Of a stretch of 64,000 nucleotides of DNA, positions 27,190-40,099 are shown piece by piece. The position numbers were made by a program, and so were the translations under genes. Under the pieces are notes generated by a model, which searched no databases, had not been told where the DNA came from, and saw only the letters and a list, made by a program, of their open reading frames with translations. The stretch comes from Sphingomonas phyllosphaerae FA2 (GTDB lineage: Bacteria > Pseudomonadota > Alphaproteobacteria > Sphingomonadales > Sphingomonadaceae), in contig NZ_KE386571.1 in NCBI RefSeq assembly GCF_000427645.1, positions 2,537,454-2,601,453 on the forward strand, given 5' to 3'. Every line of letters begins with the position of its first letter. Position 1 is the first letter of the stretch.

Positions 27190-28727
27190 CAGTGCGCGCT
27201 CCCATGCGCAGAAGTTTCGGCATGTGCGGCCGGCACAATCCCACTGCCCTTCGTGGGCAGCGAGTCACCCGCCGGCTTGGCGCGGTCGATCCGCGCCAGC
27301 AGGATCTGCGTATCCTTGCGCATCGGCGCGAGGAAGCTCTCCGGATAGACGCCCATCCACAGCACCGCCGCCGCGATCGGGACGAGCAGCCACAGCTCAC
27401 GCGGGGTCAGGTCCGACATCGCGCGGACTTCGGCCGACTTGATCTCGCCGAACACGACACGGCGATACAGGTAGAGCATGTAGCCCGCACCGAGGATGAT
27501 CCCGGTGGTGCACAGCAGCGCGACCGTCGTCGACACCTGATAGGTGCCCATCAGGCTCAGCAATTCGCCGACGAAGTTGCTGGTGCCCGGCAGGCCGATC
27601 GAGGCCATCGTGAACAGCAGGAACAGGATCGCATAGCACGGCATGTTGATCGCCAGCCCGCCGTAGCGGCTGATCTCACGCGTGTGCAGCCGGTCGTAGA
27701 TCACGCCGACGCACAGGAACAGCGCGCCCGACACCAGACCGTGGCCCAGCATCACCATCATCGCGCCCTCAATCCCCTGAGCGTTGAACGCGAACAGGCC
27801 GATCGTCACGATCGCCATGTGCGCGACCGACGAATAGGCGATCAGCTTCTTCATGTCGGACTGCACCAGCGCGACGAGGCTGGTGTAGATCACCGCCACC
27901 GCGCTCAGCCCGAACACAAGCCACACGAGGCTCGCCGACGCTTCGGGGAACATCGGCAGGCTGAAGCGCAGGAAGCCGTAACCGCCGAGCTTGAGCAGCA
28001 CGCCCGCCAGGATCACCGACCCCGCGGTCGGTGCCTGCACGTGCGCGTCGGGCAGCCAGGTGTGGACCGGCCACATCGGCATCTTGACCGCGAACGACGC
28101 GAAGAACGCCAGCCACAGCCACGTCTGCACGCTGGCCGGGAAGTCGTAGTTGAGCAGCACCGGGATGCTGGTCGTCCCCGCGGTGATGCTCATGTAGAGC
28201 ATTGCGATGAACATCAGCAGCGAGCCGAGCAGCGTGTACAGGAAGAACTTGTACGACGCGTAGATGCGGTTCGCGCCCCCCCAGATGCCGATGATCAGGA
28301 ACATCGGGATCAGGCCGGCTTCGAAGAAGATGTAGAACAGGAACAGGTCCTGCGCCGCGAAGGTGCCGATCATCAGCACTTCGGTGAACAGGAACGCCGC
28401 CATATATTCCGGCACGCGCTTCTCGATCGCCTGCCAGCTGGCGCCGATACATATCGGCATCAGAAACACCGACAGCACGATCAGCAGCAGCGCATAGCCA
28501 TCAATGCCGAGCGCCCAGCCGAAGCGGCCGAACAGCGGGGCATATTCGACGAACTGCCATTGCGCGCCACCGACGTCGAAAGACGTCCACAGCACCACGC
28601 CAAGCGCGAGGTCGATCAGCGTCGCGGCCAGCGCGGTGAGGCGCGCCGCGGGGGCGGAGAGAAACAGGCACGCGATGGCGGCGACCGCAGGGACCGCCAG
28701 CATCAGCGAGAGGATCGGGAACGACAT
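27189..28727 (-). CDS. nuoM: NADH-quinone oxidoreductase subunit M
   Basis: Central antiporter-like subunit of complex I, 512 residues and about 14 helices. The proton-channel residues are in motifs LFTEVLMIGTFAA, KMPMWPVHTWLPDAHVQAPT and KKLIAYSSVAHMAIV. A 40-residue cytoplasmic tail rich in Pro, Gly and His follows the last helix. It lies 16 bases downstream of nuoL and is coupled to nuoN by overlap. Confidence 0.97.
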   Translation of the reverse strand: MSFPILSLMLAVPAVAAIACLFLSAPAARLTALAATLIDLALGVVLWTSFDVGGAQWQFVEYAPLFGRFGWALGIDGYALLLIVLSVFLMPICIGASWQAIEKRVPEYMAAFLFTEVLMIGTFAAQDLFLFYIFFEAGLIPMFLIIGIWGGANRIYASYKFFLYTLLGSLLMFIAMLYMSITAGTTSIPVLLNYDFPASVQTWLWLAFFASFAVKMPMWPVHTWLPDAHVQAPTAGSVILAGVLLKLGGYGFLRFSLPMFPEASASLVWLVFGLSAVAVIYTSLVALVQSDMKKLIAYSSVAHMAIVTIGLFAFNAQGIEGAMMVMLGHGLVSGALFLCVGVIYDRLHTREISRYGGLAINMPCYAILFLLFTMASIGLPGTSNFVGELLSLMGTYQVSTTVALLCTTGIILGAGYMLYLYRRVVFGEIKSAEVRAMSDLTPRELWLLVPIAAAVLWMGVYPESFLAPMRKDTQILLARIDRAKPAGDSLPTKGSGIVPAAHAETSAHGSAH

Positions 28728-28743
28728 CTTCCTTCTCCCCCGC

Positions 28744-30861
28744 TCAGCCCGCGATCGCCCAGGTGATCGCGGCGGTGAGCCCGATCAGCATGACGAAGGC
28801 ATAAGTATAGACATATCCGGTCTGGAGACGAACCGCCGCGCGGCTTCCCACCTGCACCAGCCACGCCGAGCCATTCGGCCCGAAGCGGTCGATCGTCCCT
28901 TCGTCGCCACGGTGCCACAGCAGGCGACCGATCGCGAACGCCGGGCGCACGAACAGGAAGTGGTAGAGCTGGTCGAAATACCATTTGTTGAGCAGGAAGC
29001 GGTACAACGGCTGGAACGTGTCCGCGAACTTCGCGGGCGCCCCCGGCGAGCGGATGTACGTCAGGTACGCGATCAGCAGCCCCGACAGCATCACGATCGT
29101 CGCCGCCAGCTGCACCAGCAGCGGGACCTGATGCATTTCGTGCATCAAATGCTCGTTAAAGAACAAGGCGCCGTTCCAGAACCCGCCCGCGCTCTCCGGA
29201 TCGATGAACCAGCGATGGAACACGAACCCGGCCGCGACCGCGCCAATCGACAGCACGATCAGCGGGATCAGCATCACGATCGGGCTCTCGTGTGGATGAT
29301 AGCCGCCGGTGCCCTTCGGGATCTCGTTGAACCCGCGCGATTCGACGTGTGGTGTATGCCCGGCGTCCTCACCCGCAGGATCGGGATGATGCGCATCGTC
29401 ATGCCCGTGCGCATGCGCGTCGCCATGGTCGTGCGCGTGATCGTCGTGGCCATGTCCGTGCGCGTCATGGAGCGCGTGCTGGATATGCTCCGATGCCGCC
29501 CAGCGCGGTTCCCCCCAGAAGGTGAGGAACATCAGACGCCACGAATAGAAACTGGTCAGCAGCGCCGCGAACACGCCGACCATCGACGCGACCGGCGATC
29601 CGGCAGCCCATGCCACCTCGATGATCGCATCCTTGGAGTGGTAGCCCGCGAACCCGCCGATACCGTAGAGGCCGACGCCGGTGATCGCGAGCGTCCCCAG
29701 CAGCATCGCCCAGAAGGTGACCGGGATCGCCTTCCGCAAGCCGCCGTAGAACCGCATGTCTTGCTCGTGGTGCATCGCATGGATCACCGAGCCGGCACCG
29801 AGGAACAGCAGCGCCTTGAAGAAGGCGTGCGTGAACAGGTGGAACATCGCCGCGCCATAGGCGCCGACGCCCGCCGCAAAGAACATATAGCCGAGCTGCG
29901 AGCAGGTCGAATAAGCGATCACGCGCTTGATGTCGGTCTGCGTCGTGCCGATCGTCGCCGCGAACAAGCAGGTCGCCGCGCCGATGAAGGTCACGAAGCC
30001 CATCGCGGTCGGCGAGGTCTCGAACATCGGAGACAGGCGGCACACCATGAACACGCCCGCGGTCACCATCGTCGCGGCGTGGATCAGCGCCGACACCGGG
30101 GTCGGGCCTTCCATCGCGTCGGGCAGCCAGGTGTGCAGCCCGAGCTGCGCCGACTTGCCCATCGCGCCGACGAACAGCAGCAGGCACAGCACCGTCATCG
30201 TGTCGGCGCGGAACCACAGGAAGCCGATCGTCGATCCGGCCATCGACGGCGCGGCGGCGAGGATCGCCGGGATCGAAACCGTGTTGAAGACCAGATAGGT
30301 GCCGAAGATCCCGAGCATGAAGCCGAGATCGCCGACGCGGTTGACAACGAACGCCTTGATGGCCGCGGCATTGGCGCTCGGCTTGCGAAACCAGAACCCG
30401 ATCAGCAGATAGCTGGCGAGGCCGACGCCTTCCCAGCCGAAGAACATCTGGATCAGATTGTCGGCGGTCACCAGCATCAGCATCGCGAAGGTGAACAGCG
30501 ACAGATAGGCGAAGAAGCGCGGCTGATCCGGGTCCTCGCTCATATAGCCCCAGCTATAGAGGTGGACGAGCGCCGAGACGCTGGTGATCACCACCAGCAT
30601 CACCGCGGTCAGCGCGTCGACGCGCAGCGCCCAGGACACGTCGAACGTGCCCGAGGTCATGAAGTGCAGCACCGGCGTCACCGATGCCTCGCTGCTACCC
30701 ATCAGGAAGCCGATGAACACCGGCCACGACAAAGCGCACGACAGGAACAGCCCACCGGTGGTGATCGCCTTGGGCAGCGTCGCGCCGAACGACTTGTTCG
30801 CGAACCCGGCGACGATCGCCGCGACGAGCGGGACGAAGACGATGAAGAGGATCGAATGCAC
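28744..30861 (-). CDS. nuoL: NADH-quinone oxidoreductase subunit L with His-rich loop
   Basis: Distal proton-pumping subunit of complex I, 705 residues. Antiporter motifs [18 protein letters not shown] and [20 protein letters not shown] are intact, and the C-terminal lateral helix region is present. Between late transmembrane helices, residues about 461-505 form a loop with 16 histidines among roughly 45 residues (for example [14 protein letters not shown]). Similar His-rich inserts occur in other alphaproteobacterial NuoL proteins; metal binding is possible but unproven. It starts with GTG at 30861, six bases after nuoK. Confidence 0.97.
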   Translation of the reverse strand: MHSILFIVFVPLVAAIVAGFANKSFGATLPKAITTGGLFLSCALSWPVFIGFLMGSSEASVTPVLHFMTSGTFDVSWALRVDALTAVMLVVITSVSALVHLYSWGYMSEDPDQPRFFAYLSLFTFAMLMLVTADNLIQMFFGWEGVGLASYLLIGFWFRKPSANAAAIKAFVVNRVGDLGFMLGIFGTYLVFNTVSIPAILAAAPSMAGSTIGFLWFRADTMTVLCLLLFVGAMGKSAQLGLHTWLPDAMEGPTPVSALIHAATMVTAGVFMVCRLSPMFETSPTAMGFVTFIGAATCLFAATIGTTQTDIKRVIAYSTCSQLGYMFFAAGVGAYGAAMFHLFTHAFFKALLFLGAGSVIHAMHHEQDMRFYGGLRKAIPVTFWAMLLGTLAITGVGLYGIGGFAGYHSKDAIIEVAWAAGSPVASMVGVFAALLTSFYSWRLMFLTFWGEPRWAASEHIQHALHDAHGHGHDDHAHDHGDAHAHGHDDAHHPDPAGEDAGHTPHVESRGFNEIPKGTGGYHPHESPIVMLIPLIVLSIGAVAAGFVFHRWFIDPESAGGFWNGALFFNEHLMHEMHQVPLLVQLAATIVMLSGLLIAYLTYIRSPGAPAKFADTFQPLYRFLLNKWYFDQLYHFLFVRPAFAIGRLLWHRGDEGTIDRFGPNGSAWLVQVGSRAAVRLQTGYVYTYAFVMLIGLTAAITWAIAG

Positions 30862-30867
30862 CGGAAT

Positions 30868-31194
30868 TTACCCCTTCATCCGGCTGGGATCGTCGACCGA
30901 GATCGAGCCGCGGCCGCGGAAGAAGATGACGAGAATGGCGAGCCCGATCGCCGCCTCACCGGCGGCGACGGTCAGCACGAACATCGCGAACACCTGCCCG
31001 ACGAGGTCCTGCAACGCCGCCGAGAAGGCGACGAGGTTGATGTTCACCGCCAGCAGGATCAGCTCGATCGCCATCAGGATGACGATGATGTTCTTGCGGT
31101 TGAGGAAGATCCCCAGCACGCCCATCGTGAACAGGATCGCCGCGACGACGAGATAATGGACGAGGCCGACGCCCCCCGACATGGCCGCGTTCAC
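30868..31194 (-). CDS. nuoK: NADH-quinone oxidoreductase subunit K
   Basis: Small MrpC-like membrane subunit with three helices. The two conserved buried Glu residues are visible in [11 protein letters not shown] and [11 protein letters not shown]. The GTG at 31194 overlaps the nuoJ stop as GTGA, the junction used repeatedly in this operon, and gives 108 residues. The ATG at 31182 ([13 protein letters not shown]) gives a more typical 104 and is a real alternative. Confidence 0.94.
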   Translation of the reverse strand: MNAAMSGGVGLVHYLVVAAILFTMGVLGIFLNRKNIIVILMAIELILLAVNINLVAFSAALQDLVGQVFAMFVLTVAAGEAAIGLAILVIFFRGRGSISVDDPSRMKG

Positions 31195-31802
31195 AGCTGC
31201 ACCCCCTGCCCGATTTCCGGCCGCACGTTGCGCGTCGCGTCCTGCGGACGGCGCGCATTCTGCCGCGCGATATTCTGGTAGCGCGATCCCGACCGCTCGC
31301 GGTGGGTCAGCACGATCGCGCCGATCATCGCGACCAGCAGCACCAGCCCCGCGCCCTCGAAGATGAAGAGATAGCGCGTGTAGAGCAGGTTGCCGATCTG
31401 GACGATGTTCGGGACAACATGATCGGTCGGCGCCGCACGCCGCGCGAGATCGATCCCGCCCGCGCTCCACGCGCCGACCCCGATCAGGATCTCGGCGACC
31501 AGCGCCACCGCGAGCACGAGCCCGATCCCGAAATAACGGACGAACCCGGCGCGCAGCTCCGCGAAGTCGATGTCGAGCATCATGACCACGAACAGGAACA
31601 GCACCGCGACCGCGCCGACATAGACGATGACCAGCAGCATCGCGATGAACTCGGCGCCGACCAGCACCATCAGCCCGGCGGCGTTAAAAAACGCGAGGAT
31701 CAGCCACAGCACCGAATGGACCGGGTTGCGCGACGAAATCGTCATCGCACCGGACACCAGCACGACGAGCGCGAACAGATAGAAGGCGATGGCCTGGATC
31801 AT
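31191..31802 (-). CDS. nuoJ: NADH-quinone oxidoreductase subunit J
   Basis: Five-helix membrane subunit of complex I, 203 residues, with the conserved TM3 stretch [20 protein letters not shown] that contains the pi-bulge in structures. The C-terminal 30 residues are hydrophilic ([15 protein letters not shown]). The ATG at 31802 begins [10 protein letters not shown]. An 85-base gap separates it from nuoI, the largest break in the operon; I see no gene or clear hairpin in it. Confidence 0.96.
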   Translation of the reverse strand: MIQAIAFYLFALVVLVSGAMTISSRNPVHSVLWLILAFFNAAGLMVLVGAEFIAMLLVIVYVGAVAVLFLFVVMMLDIDFAELRAGFVRYFGIGLVLAVALVAEILIGVGAWSAGGIDLARRAAPTDHVVPNIVQIGNLLYTRYLFIFEGAGLVLLVAMIGAIVLTHRERSGSRYQNIARQNARRPQDATRNVRPEIGQGVQL

Positions 31803-31887
31803 AGCGCCTTCCCCGCGTCCGCACGCCCGCGGCGCGCGCTGAATGAAACCGTCAAAATCATCTCGACCCCTGATGTCACGCGAGCGC

Positions 31888-32373
31888 CTACCGGTACGGC
31901 GCGTCGGCGGCAAGGTTCGCCGCGATCGCGCGCTCCCACCGGTCGCCGTTGTCGAGCAGCTTGGCCTTGTCGTAGATCAGTTCCTCGCGCGTCTCGGTCG
32001 CGAAATCGAGGTTCGGTCCCTCGACGATCGCATCGACCGGGCACGCTTCCTGACACAGGCCGCAATAGATGCACTTTGTCATGTCGATGTCGTAGCGCGT
32101 CGTACGGCGGCTGCCGTCGTCGCGCGGCTCGGCCTCGATCGTGATCGCCTGCGCCGGGCACACCGCCTCGCACAGCTTGCACGCGATGCAGCGCTCTTCC
32201 CCGTTGGGATAGCGGCGCAGCGCATGTTCGCCGCGAAAGCGCGGGCTCAGCGGGTTCTTTTCGTACGGATAGTTGATCGTCGCCTTCGGCTTGAAGAAAT
32301 ACTTCAGCGTCAGCGCATGCGCCTTCACGAACTCGTAGAGCGTGAACGCCTTGATCGTCTGCGCGATACCCAT
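31888..32373 (-). CDS. nuoI: NADH-quinone oxidoreductase subunit I (two [4Fe-4S])
   Basis: Peripheral-arm subunit carrying clusters N6a and N6b, passing electrons towards NuoB. Two ferredoxin motifs are clear: [12 protein letters not shown] and [12 protein letters not shown]. Length 161 residues is normal for alphaproteobacteria. The N-terminal amphipathic helix ([18 protein letters not shown]) anchors it to the membrane arm. Start ATG at 32373, one base after the nuoH stop. Confidence 0.97.
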   Translation of the reverse strand: MGIAQTIKAFTLYEFVKAHALTLKYFFKPKATINYPYEKNPLSPRFRGEHALRRYPNGEERCIACKLCEAVCPAQAITIEAEPRDDGSRRTTRYDIDMTKCIYCGLCQEACPVDAIVEGPNLDFATETREELIYDKAKLLDNGDRWERAIAANLAADAPYR

Positions 32374-32374
32374 C

Positions 32375-33421
32375 TTACACTCCCACGCGCATGAACATCA
32401 GCACGCCCGACACCAGGAACACCCAGAACAGCGACAACGGCAGGAACACCTTCCAGCCCAGCCGCATCAGCTGGTCGTAGCGGTAGCGCGGCACCGTCGC
32501 CTTGATCCACGAGAAGACGAAGAAGAAGAACAGGATCTTGGCGAACAGCCAGATGATCCCCGGCACGACGTACAGCGGCGCCCAGTCGAACGGCGGCAGA
32601 TAGCCACCCCAGAACAAGGTCGCATTCAGCGTACACATCAACAGCACGTTCGCATATTCGCCCAGCCAGTAGAGCGCGAACGCCATCGACGAATATTCGG
32701 TCTGATAGCCCGCGACCAGCTCGCTCTCCGCCTCGGTCAGGTCGAACGGCGCGCGCTGCGTCTCCGCCAGCGACGAGATCAGGAACACGACGCTCATCGG
32801 GAACAGCAAGGGGTTGAACCCGAAGCCGTTGATGAAGCCGTAGAGCCCCTTCTGCGCCTCGACGATCGTCGTCAGGTTGAACGAGCCCGCCCACATCACC
32901 ACCGAGATCAGCACGAAGCCGATCGCAACCTCATAGCTGACCATCTGCGCCGCGGCGCGGATCGCCGAGAAGAACGGATATTTGGAGTTCGACGACCAGC
33001 CGGCGAGGATGATCCCGTACACGCCCAGCGACGACGCCGCGAGCACGTAGAGCAACCCGACGTTGATGTTCGCGAGCACCACGCCCGGCTGGAACGGCAC
33101 CACCGCCCAGACGATCAGCGCGACCGTGAAGGTGATGATCGGCGCGAGCAGGAACAGCCCGCGGTTCGCCGCCGACGGAACGATCGTTTCCTGAAGGAAG
33201 ACCTTCAGCCCGTCCGCGAACGACTGCAACAGCCCGAACGGCCCGACGACGTTCGGCCCGCGCCGCAACGCCATCGCCGCCCAGATCTTGCGGTCGGCAT
33301 AGATGATCATTGCCACTGACAGCATCAGCGGCAGCGCGATCGCCAGAATGCCGACGATCGTCGCGAGGAACCACGCCCAGCCATAAGGAAGGCCGACGGT
33401 ATGATTGAAGAAGTCGGTCAC
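32375..33421 (-). CDS. nuoH: NADH-quinone oxidoreductase subunit H
   Basis: Membrane subunit at the base of the peripheral arm that forms most of the quinone tunnel, with eight helices. Conserved loops are visible: [19 protein letters not shown] and the quinone-site stretch [20 protein letters not shown]. The GTG at 33421 ([10 protein letters not shown]) overlaps the nuoG stop as GTGA; upstream in-frame sequence lies within nuoG. Length 348 residues. Confidence 0.97.
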   Translation of the reverse strand: MTDFFNHTVGLPYGWAWFLATIVGILAIALPLMLSVAMIIYADRKIWAAMALRRGPNVVGPFGLLQSFADGLKVFLQETIVPSAANRGLFLLAPIITFTVALIVWAVVPFQPGVVLANINVGLLYVLAASSLGVYGIILAGWSSNSKYPFFSAIRAAAQMVSYEVAIGFVLISVVMWAGSFNLTTIVEAQKGLYGFINGFGFNPLLFPMSVVFLISSLAETQRAPFDLTEAESELVAGYQTEYSSMAFALYWLGEYANVLLMCTLNATLFWGGYLPPFDWAPLYVVPGIIWLFAKILFFFFVFSWIKATVPRYRYDQLMRLGWKVFLPLSLFWVFLVSGVLMFMRVGV

Positions 33422-35411
33422 TCCGCCGCCTCCGCGAAGCTCTCGCCATGCACCAGTTCGGCCGAGCAGCGCTGCATCGTCGGCGACGCCCGGCAAATGG
33501 CGTTGGTGAGATAGAAGTCCTTGATCGGATAGCCTTCGAGCACGCCCTCGGCGACGGTACCGAGCGCCGGCGCGCTCCACGCGAAGGTCTTGAGCCCCAG
33601 CGTCGCCAGCTCCGGACAGTCGAGCGCCATCGCCGCGCGCAGCTCGTCGATCGTGTCGAACGGCAGCGTCTGGCCGAGCCGCTCGCTCAGCGCGCGGAAA
33701 ATCGTCCAGTCCTCGCGCGCGTCACCCGGCGGGAACACCGCGCGCTCGCCGCGCTGGACGCGACCCTCGAGGTTGACGAACGTCCCGGACTTTTCGGCAT
33801 AGCTCGCGCCCGGCAGGATCACATCCGCATGATGCGCGCCGCGGTCGCCGTGATGGCCGACATAGACCTTGAAGCCGGTGAAGCGCGCATGATCGCACTC
33901 GTCGGCACCGAGGAAGAAGGTCAGCTTCGCGTCGTACAGCGCCGAAATACCGGCCGGTTGTGCATAGCCGAGCATCAGCCCGCCCATCCGCGACGCTGCC
34001 ATGTGGACGACGTTGAAGCCGTTCCACCCGTCCTTCACCAGGCCAAGCGTCTCGACCAACCCGAGCGCCGCGCCATGCGCGCCCTTGAGCGCCGCACCGC
34101 CGACGATCACCATCGGCTTCGCGGCCTTGCCGAACGCCTCGGTCACGCGCTCGGGCAAATTGCCGAGCACCGACAGATCCGCGCCGAGCCACTCGACCTT
34201 GTAGGTCAGCTCGGTTTCCGGGCCGATCGCGAAGACCTTCGCGCCCTTCTTGATCGCCTTGCGTATGCGCGTGTTCACCAGCGGCGCTTCCCAACGCAGG
34301 TTGGTGCCGACCAGCAGGATCGCGTCCGCCTCTTCGGTGCCTGCGATCGTAGTGTTGAAGTTCACTGCGGCGAGGCTGGACGTATCATAGTCCATGCCGG
34401 TCTGCCGCCCCTCGAGCAGCGACGAGCCGAGCCCCTTGAGCAGCGCCTTGGCCGCGAACATCGTCTCGCAGTCGACCAGATCGCCCGCGACCGCCGCGAC
34501 CGATCCGCCGTGTTCGACCGCCGCAATCGCCGCGAACGCCTCGTCCCACGTCACCGCGTGCAACTTGCCGTCGCGGCGCACATACGGCCGGTCGAGCCGC
34601 TTGCGGACCAACCCGTCGACCGCGTGGCGGGTCTTGTCGCTCGCCCATTCCTCGTTGACGTCGTCGTTGACGCGCGGGACCGCGCGCAGCACCTGCCGCC
34701 CGCGGCTGTCGAGCCGGATATTGGTGCCGACCGCGTCCATGACGTCGATCGTCAGCGTCTTGCGCAGTTCCCACGGGCGCGCTTCGAACGCATAGGGCTT
34801 GCTGGTCAGCGCTCCAACCGGGCAGAGGTCGACCACGTTGCCGCTCAATTCGCTGCTGACCGCTTCCTCCAGATAGGAGGTGATCTGCATGTTCTCGCCG
34901 CGATAGATCGCGCCGATCTCCTCGACGCCCGCGACTTCCTCCGCGAAGCGGATGCAGCGCGTGCACTGGATGCAGCGGGTCATGACCGTCTTGACGATCG
35001 GCCCCATATACTTCTCGGTGACCGCGCGCTTGTTCTCGTCGAACCGCGAATGGCCGCGGCCATAGGCGATCGACTGGTCCTGCAGGTCGCACTCGCCGCC
35101 CTGATCGCAGATCGGGCAGTCGAGCGGGTGGTTGATCAGCAGGAATTCCATAATGCCCTCGCGGGCATGCTTCACCATCGGCGTGTTGGTGAAGATCTCC
35201 TGGTTTTCCGCAGCCGGCAGCGCGCAGCTCGCCTGCGGCTTGGGCGGTCCGGGCTTCACCTCGACCAGACACATCCGGCAATTGCCGGCGATCGACAGCC
35301 GCTCGTGGTAGCAGAAGCGCGGGATCTCCTTGCCGGCCAGCTCGCACGCCTGCAGCACGGTGGCGCCCTGCGGCACCTCGATCTCGACTCCGTCGACTTT
35401 GACCTTGGGCA

Positions 35412-35412
<1 letters not shown>
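33418..35412 (-). CDS. nuoG: NADH-quinone oxidoreductase subunit G
   Basis: Largest peripheral-arm subunit, 664 residues. The N-terminal ferredoxin-like domain binds [2Fe-2S] N1b (Cys residues in [19 protein letters not shown]). The His/Cys-ligated N5 motif is [14 protein letters not shown], and N4 uses CIQCTRC plus CPVGAL. A molybdopterin-oxidoreductase-like domain without a cofactor forms the rest. The ATG overlaps the nuoF stop (TAATG). Confidence 0.97.
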
Positions 35413-36712
<1,300 letters not shown>

Positions 36713-36716
<4 letters not shown>

Positions 36717-37408
36717 GCGTCCGCTCCCTGCGCCGCGACGTTCCACTCGTCGCGGTAGTCATGATTTTCGGTCACCATCGCGGTCAGCGAGGTCGGCCCG
36801 CCCTTCGGCTCGACCGTGTGGCGCCCCGGTTCCTGCGTCCCCGGCTTCGGCGCGCCGCCGTTGGCTAGCGTCTCGAGGATCGCGATCGTGCGATCGTAGT
36901 CGAGGTCTTCGTAATTGTCGTCGTTGATCTGCACCATCGGCGCCGAAGAGCAATTGCCCATGCACTCGACCTCGGTCAGCGTGAACAGGCCGTCGGGCGT
37001 GGTCTTGCCCTTGATGAGGCCCTTGTTCTTGCACGCCGCCAGCACGTCGTCCGACCCGCGCAACATGCACGGCGTCGTCCCGCACACCTGCACGTGGAAA
37101 CGCCCGACCGGCGCGAGGTTGAACATCGTGTAGAAGGTCGCGACCTCGTAGACGCGCATGTACGGCACGCCGATCTCGCGCGCGACGAACTCGATCACCG
37201 GGACCGGCAGCCAGCCCTGCGTCTGCGTTTCGGCCCCGACCTGACGCTGCGCCAGATCAAGCAGCGGGATCGACGCCGATTGCTCGCGCCCGGCCGGATA
37301 GCGCGACAGGATCGCATCACGCTTCGCCTTGCTGTCGTCGTTCCACTGGAACGCGCCCCAGCGTGCGCGGACCTCGGCCTCGTCGGGAATGATAGGTGCG
37401 TCAGCCAT
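36713..37408 (-). CDS. nuoE: NADH-quinone oxidoreductase subunit E
   Basis: Thioredoxin-like subunit carrying [2Fe-2S] cluster N1a near NuoF. Ligands are in CGTTPC and CMGNC. At 231 residues it is longer than the enterobacterial protein; the extra C-terminal 60 residues (Gly/Pro/Thr-rich, then DYRDEWN) resemble the extension seen in Paracoccus-type Nqo2. Start ATG overlaps the nuoD stop (TGATG). Confidence 0.96.
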
Positions 37409-38688
37409 CAGCGGTCACATTCGCCAAAAACAATATCCATCGCGCCCAGGATGGCGGTGGTGTCCGCCAGCATGTGCCCGCGGCTCATGAAGTCCATCGC
37501 CTGCAGGTGCGAAAACGCGGTCGGACGGATCTTGCAGCGATACGGCTTGTTGCTGCCGTCGCTGACCAGATACACGCCAAACTCGCCCTTCGGACTCTCG
37601 GTCGCGACATACACTTCGCCCGCCGGGACGTGATAGCCCTCGGTATAGAGCTTGAAGTGGTGGATCAGCGCCTCCATCGAGCGCTTCATCTCCGCGCGCT
37701 TCGGCGGCACCACCTTGCGGTCGAGCGACGCGATCGGCCCCTCCGGCATTTCGGCGAGGCACTGCTTCATGATCCGCGCCGACTGGCGGACCTCCTCGAC
37801 GCGCACCATGAAGCGGTCGTAGCAATCGCCACGCGTCCCGACCGGCACGTCGAAGTCCATCTTCGCATAGACGTCGTACGGCTGCGACTTGCGCAGATCC
37901 CACGGGATGCCCGCGGCGCGGATCATCGGGCCGGAGAAGCCCCACTTGATAGCGTCCTCGCGGCTCACCGTCGCGATGTCGACGTTGCGCTGCTTGAAGA
38001 TGCGGTTGTCGGCGACGAGGCTGATCGCATCCTCGAACAGCCGCGGCAGCCGCGTATCGAGCCAGTCGGCGATGTCGGTCAACAGCTTCAGCGGCACGTC
38101 CTGATGCACACCGCCGGGACGGAAGTAATTGTGGTGCATCCGCGCGCCGGTCGCACGCTCGAGAAAGCCGTAGCAATCCTCGCGAATCTCGAACAGCCAC
38201 AGGTTCGGCGTCATCGCGCCGACGTCCATGACGTGTGACCCAAGATTGAGCATGTGGTTCGAGATGCGCGTCAGTTCAGCGAAGAACACCCGCAGATACT
38301 GCGCGCGGATCGGCACTTCGAGATCGAGCAGCTTCTCGATCGCGAGCACGAAGGTGTGCTCCATGCAGGCCGGCGAGCAATAATCGAGCCGGTCGAAATA
38401 CGGGATCGCCTGCGCATAGGTCTTGTATTCGATCAGCTTCTCGGTGCCGCGATGCAACAGCCCGACGTGCGGATCGATCCGCTCGATGATCTCGCCGTTC
38501 AGCTCCATGACGAGCCGCAGCACGCCGTGCGCCGCGGGATGCTGCGGGCCGAAGTTGATCGTGTAATTCTGGATCGCCACGTCGCCCTCGGTCGGGTGCG
38601 AAGCGTCGGTCGCGTGCAGGATCTTCTCGATCGCGGGATCGACCTCGCGATCGACCGCCTGCTCCTTATGGACGTACGTATCGGTCAT
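37408..38688 (-). CDS. nuoD: NADH-quinone oxidoreductase subunit D
   Basis: 49-kDa subunit that forms the quinone-reduction site together with NuoB. Characteristic stretches are [16 protein letters not shown] (quinone-site His region), [14 protein letters not shown] and [13 protein letters not shown]. Length 426 residues. NuoC and NuoD are separate here, unlike the fused E. coli protein. Coupled to nuoC by an ATGA overlap. Confidence 0.97.
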   Translation of the reverse strand: MTDTYVHKEQAVDREVDPAIEKILHATDASHPTEGDVAIQNYTINFGPQHPAAHGVLRLVMELNGEIIERIDPHVGLLHRGTEKLIEYKTYAQAIPYFDRLDYCSPACMEHTFVLAIEKLLDLEVPIRAQYLRVFFAELTRISNHMLNLGSHVMDVGAMTPNLWLFEIREDCYGFLERATGARMHHNYFRPGGVHQDVPLKLLTDIADWLDTRLPRLFEDAISLVADNRIFKQRNVDIATVSREDAIKWGFSGPMIRAAGIPWDLRKSQPYDVYAKMDFDVPVGTRGDCYDRFMVRVEEVRQSARIMKQCLAEMPEGPIASLDRKVVPPKRAEMKRSMEALIHHFKLYTEGYHVPAGEVYVATESPKGEFGVYLVSDGSNKPYRCKIRPTAFSHLQAMDFMSRGHMLADTTAILGAMDIVFGECDR

Positions 38689-39533
38689 TGATTCTGCCCT
38701 CCGCCCTTCGACGGCACGACATCAGGGTCGGCCGGCCTCGGCTCGGCATCGCTTTCGGCACGGCCCGCGCCGGTCTCGGCGGTGCTGGTCGTGTCCTTCT
38801 TGGCATAAGGCTGGCTCGGCGCCGGTGCGTCCTGCCTCGGCGTCTGCGCGACACCCGCCTTCTGCACCTCGGTCGCAGTCGCCGGAGTCGGCGCGCCCTT
38901 CGCTTCGGGCAGCTTCGCCTTCTCGTCACCCGGCAGCACGTATTCCGCGCCTTCCCACGGGCTCTCGAAATCGAAGGTGCGGAAGTCCTGCGCCAGCTTC
39001 ACCGGCTCATAGACGACGCGCTTCTGCTCTTCCGAATAGCGCAGCTCGACGAACCCTGTCAGCGGGAAGTCCTTGCGGAACGGATACCCGCGGAAGCCGT
39101 AATCGGTCAGGATGCGACGCAGGTCGCGGTTGCCCGAGAACAGCACGCCGTACATGTCGTACACCTCGCGCTCCAGCCAGCCCGCGACCGGCCATATGTC
39201 GGTCACCGATGGCACCGGCGTATCCTCGGTCGCGCCGACATGGACGTGCAGCCGATGGTTGCGGGTCAGCGACAACAGGCAATAAACGATCTCGAACCGC
39301 TCGGCGCGGTCCGGATAGTCGACGCCCGCGATCTCCATGAGCTGCTGATATTCGAGCCCAGGCGTGTCGCGCAGCGCGATCAGCGCCGCGACCAGCCCGT
39401 CGCGCGTGACGTGCAGCTGCACCTCGCCGGCGATCTCGACCGCGTCGAGCAACGCGCCACCGATCGCGGTGCGCGCCGCGCCGATCGTCGCATCGTTGAG
39501 CTGCGCCGCCCAGGCAGGAGCCGGCGCCCTCAC
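38685..39533 (-). CDS. nuoC: NADH-quinone oxidoreductase subunit C with long C-terminal tail
   Basis: 30-kDa scaffold subunit of the peripheral arm. The signature ERE(V/A)YDMYG is seen as [15 protein letters not shown], followed by [19 protein letters not shown]. The conserved domain ends near residue 200. About 80 further residues of Ala/Pro/Thr/Lys-rich low-complexity sequence follow (282 residues total). GTG at 39533 overlaps the nuoB stop (GTGA). Confidence 0.96.
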   Translation of the reverse strand: MRAPAPAWAAQLNDATIGAARTAIGGALLDAVEIAGEVQLHVTRDGLVAALIALRDTPGLEYQQLMEIAGVDYPDRAERFEIVYCLLSLTRNHRLHVHVGATEDTPVPSVTDIWPVAGWLEREVYDMYGVLFSGNRDLRRILTDYGFRGYPFRKDFPLTGFVELRYSEEQKRVVYEPVKLAQDFRTFDFESPWEGAEYVLPGDEKAKLPEAKGAPTPATATEVQKAGVAQTPRQDAPAPSQPYAKKDTTSTAETGAGRAESDAEPRPADPDVVPSKGGGQNQ

Positions 39534-40099
39534 CGTTCGATGCTCCCGGCGCGGCGGATCTTCCGCTGCAACTGCATCACGCCATAGAGCAGCGCCTCGG
39601 CGGTCGGCGGGCAGCCGGGAACATAGATGTCCACCGGCACCACGCGGTCGCAGCCGCGCACGACGCTGTAGCTATAGTGATAATAGCCGCCGCCATTGGC
39701 GCACGAGCCCATCGAGATGACGTACTTCGGCTCCGACATCTGGTCATAGACCTTGCGGAGTGCCGGGGCCATCTTGTTGCAGAGCGTGCCCGCGACGATC
39801 ATCACGTCCGACTGGCGCGGCGACGCACGCGGCGCGGCACCGAACCGCTCCATGTCGTAGCGCGGCATATTGACGTGGATCATCTCGACCGCGCAGCAGG
39901 CGAGCCCGAATGTCATCCACCACAGGGAGCCGGTACGCGCCCATTGGAACAGGTCCTCGGTCGAGGTGACGAGGAAGCCCTTGTCGTTCAGCTCGCCGTT
40001 GAGCCCATCGAAAAAGCCCTGGTCGGGCGCAATCACGCCACGGCCCGGCTCGGGATTGTTGACGAGCCCGATCGGCCCGGAGTGTGCTTCTACTCCCAC
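39530..40099 (-). CDS. nuoB: NADH-quinone oxidoreductase subunit B
   Basis: Holds [4Fe-4S] cluster N2, the last cluster before quinone. The tandem cysteines are in GLACCAVEM, with the other ligands in MGSCANGGG and [11 protein letters not shown]. The GTG at 40099 is chosen: GGAG lies seven bases upstream, and it gives an N-terminus ([11 protein letters not shown]) of normal length, overlapping the nuoA end by ten bases. A longer reading from 40318 would lie inside nuoA and is rejected. Length 189 residues. Confidence 0.96.
   Translation of the reverse strand: MGVEAHSGPIGLVNNPEPGRGVIAPDQGFFDGLNGELNDKGFLVTSTEDLFQWARTGSLWWMTFGLACCAVEMIHVNMPRYDMERFGAAPRASPRQSDVMIVAGTLCNKMAPALRKVYDQMSEPKYVISMGSCANGGGYYHYSYSVVRGCDRVVPVDIYVPGCPPTAEALLYGVMQLQRKIRRAGSIER

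Noticed and set aside
29390..29470. Tandem-looking GCGCGTG/CATGC repeats as a possible CRISPR or regulatory array
   Set aside because: It is the DNA coding for the His-rich NuoL loop (His/Asp/Gly/Ala codons); spacing is irregular and there are no spacers.
28504..31281. 925-codon open frame on the plus strand opposite nuoM, nuoL and nuoK
   Set aside because: Antisense to three certain genes; its low-complexity Arg/His/Glu-rich sequence is the expected mirror of membrane-protein codons.
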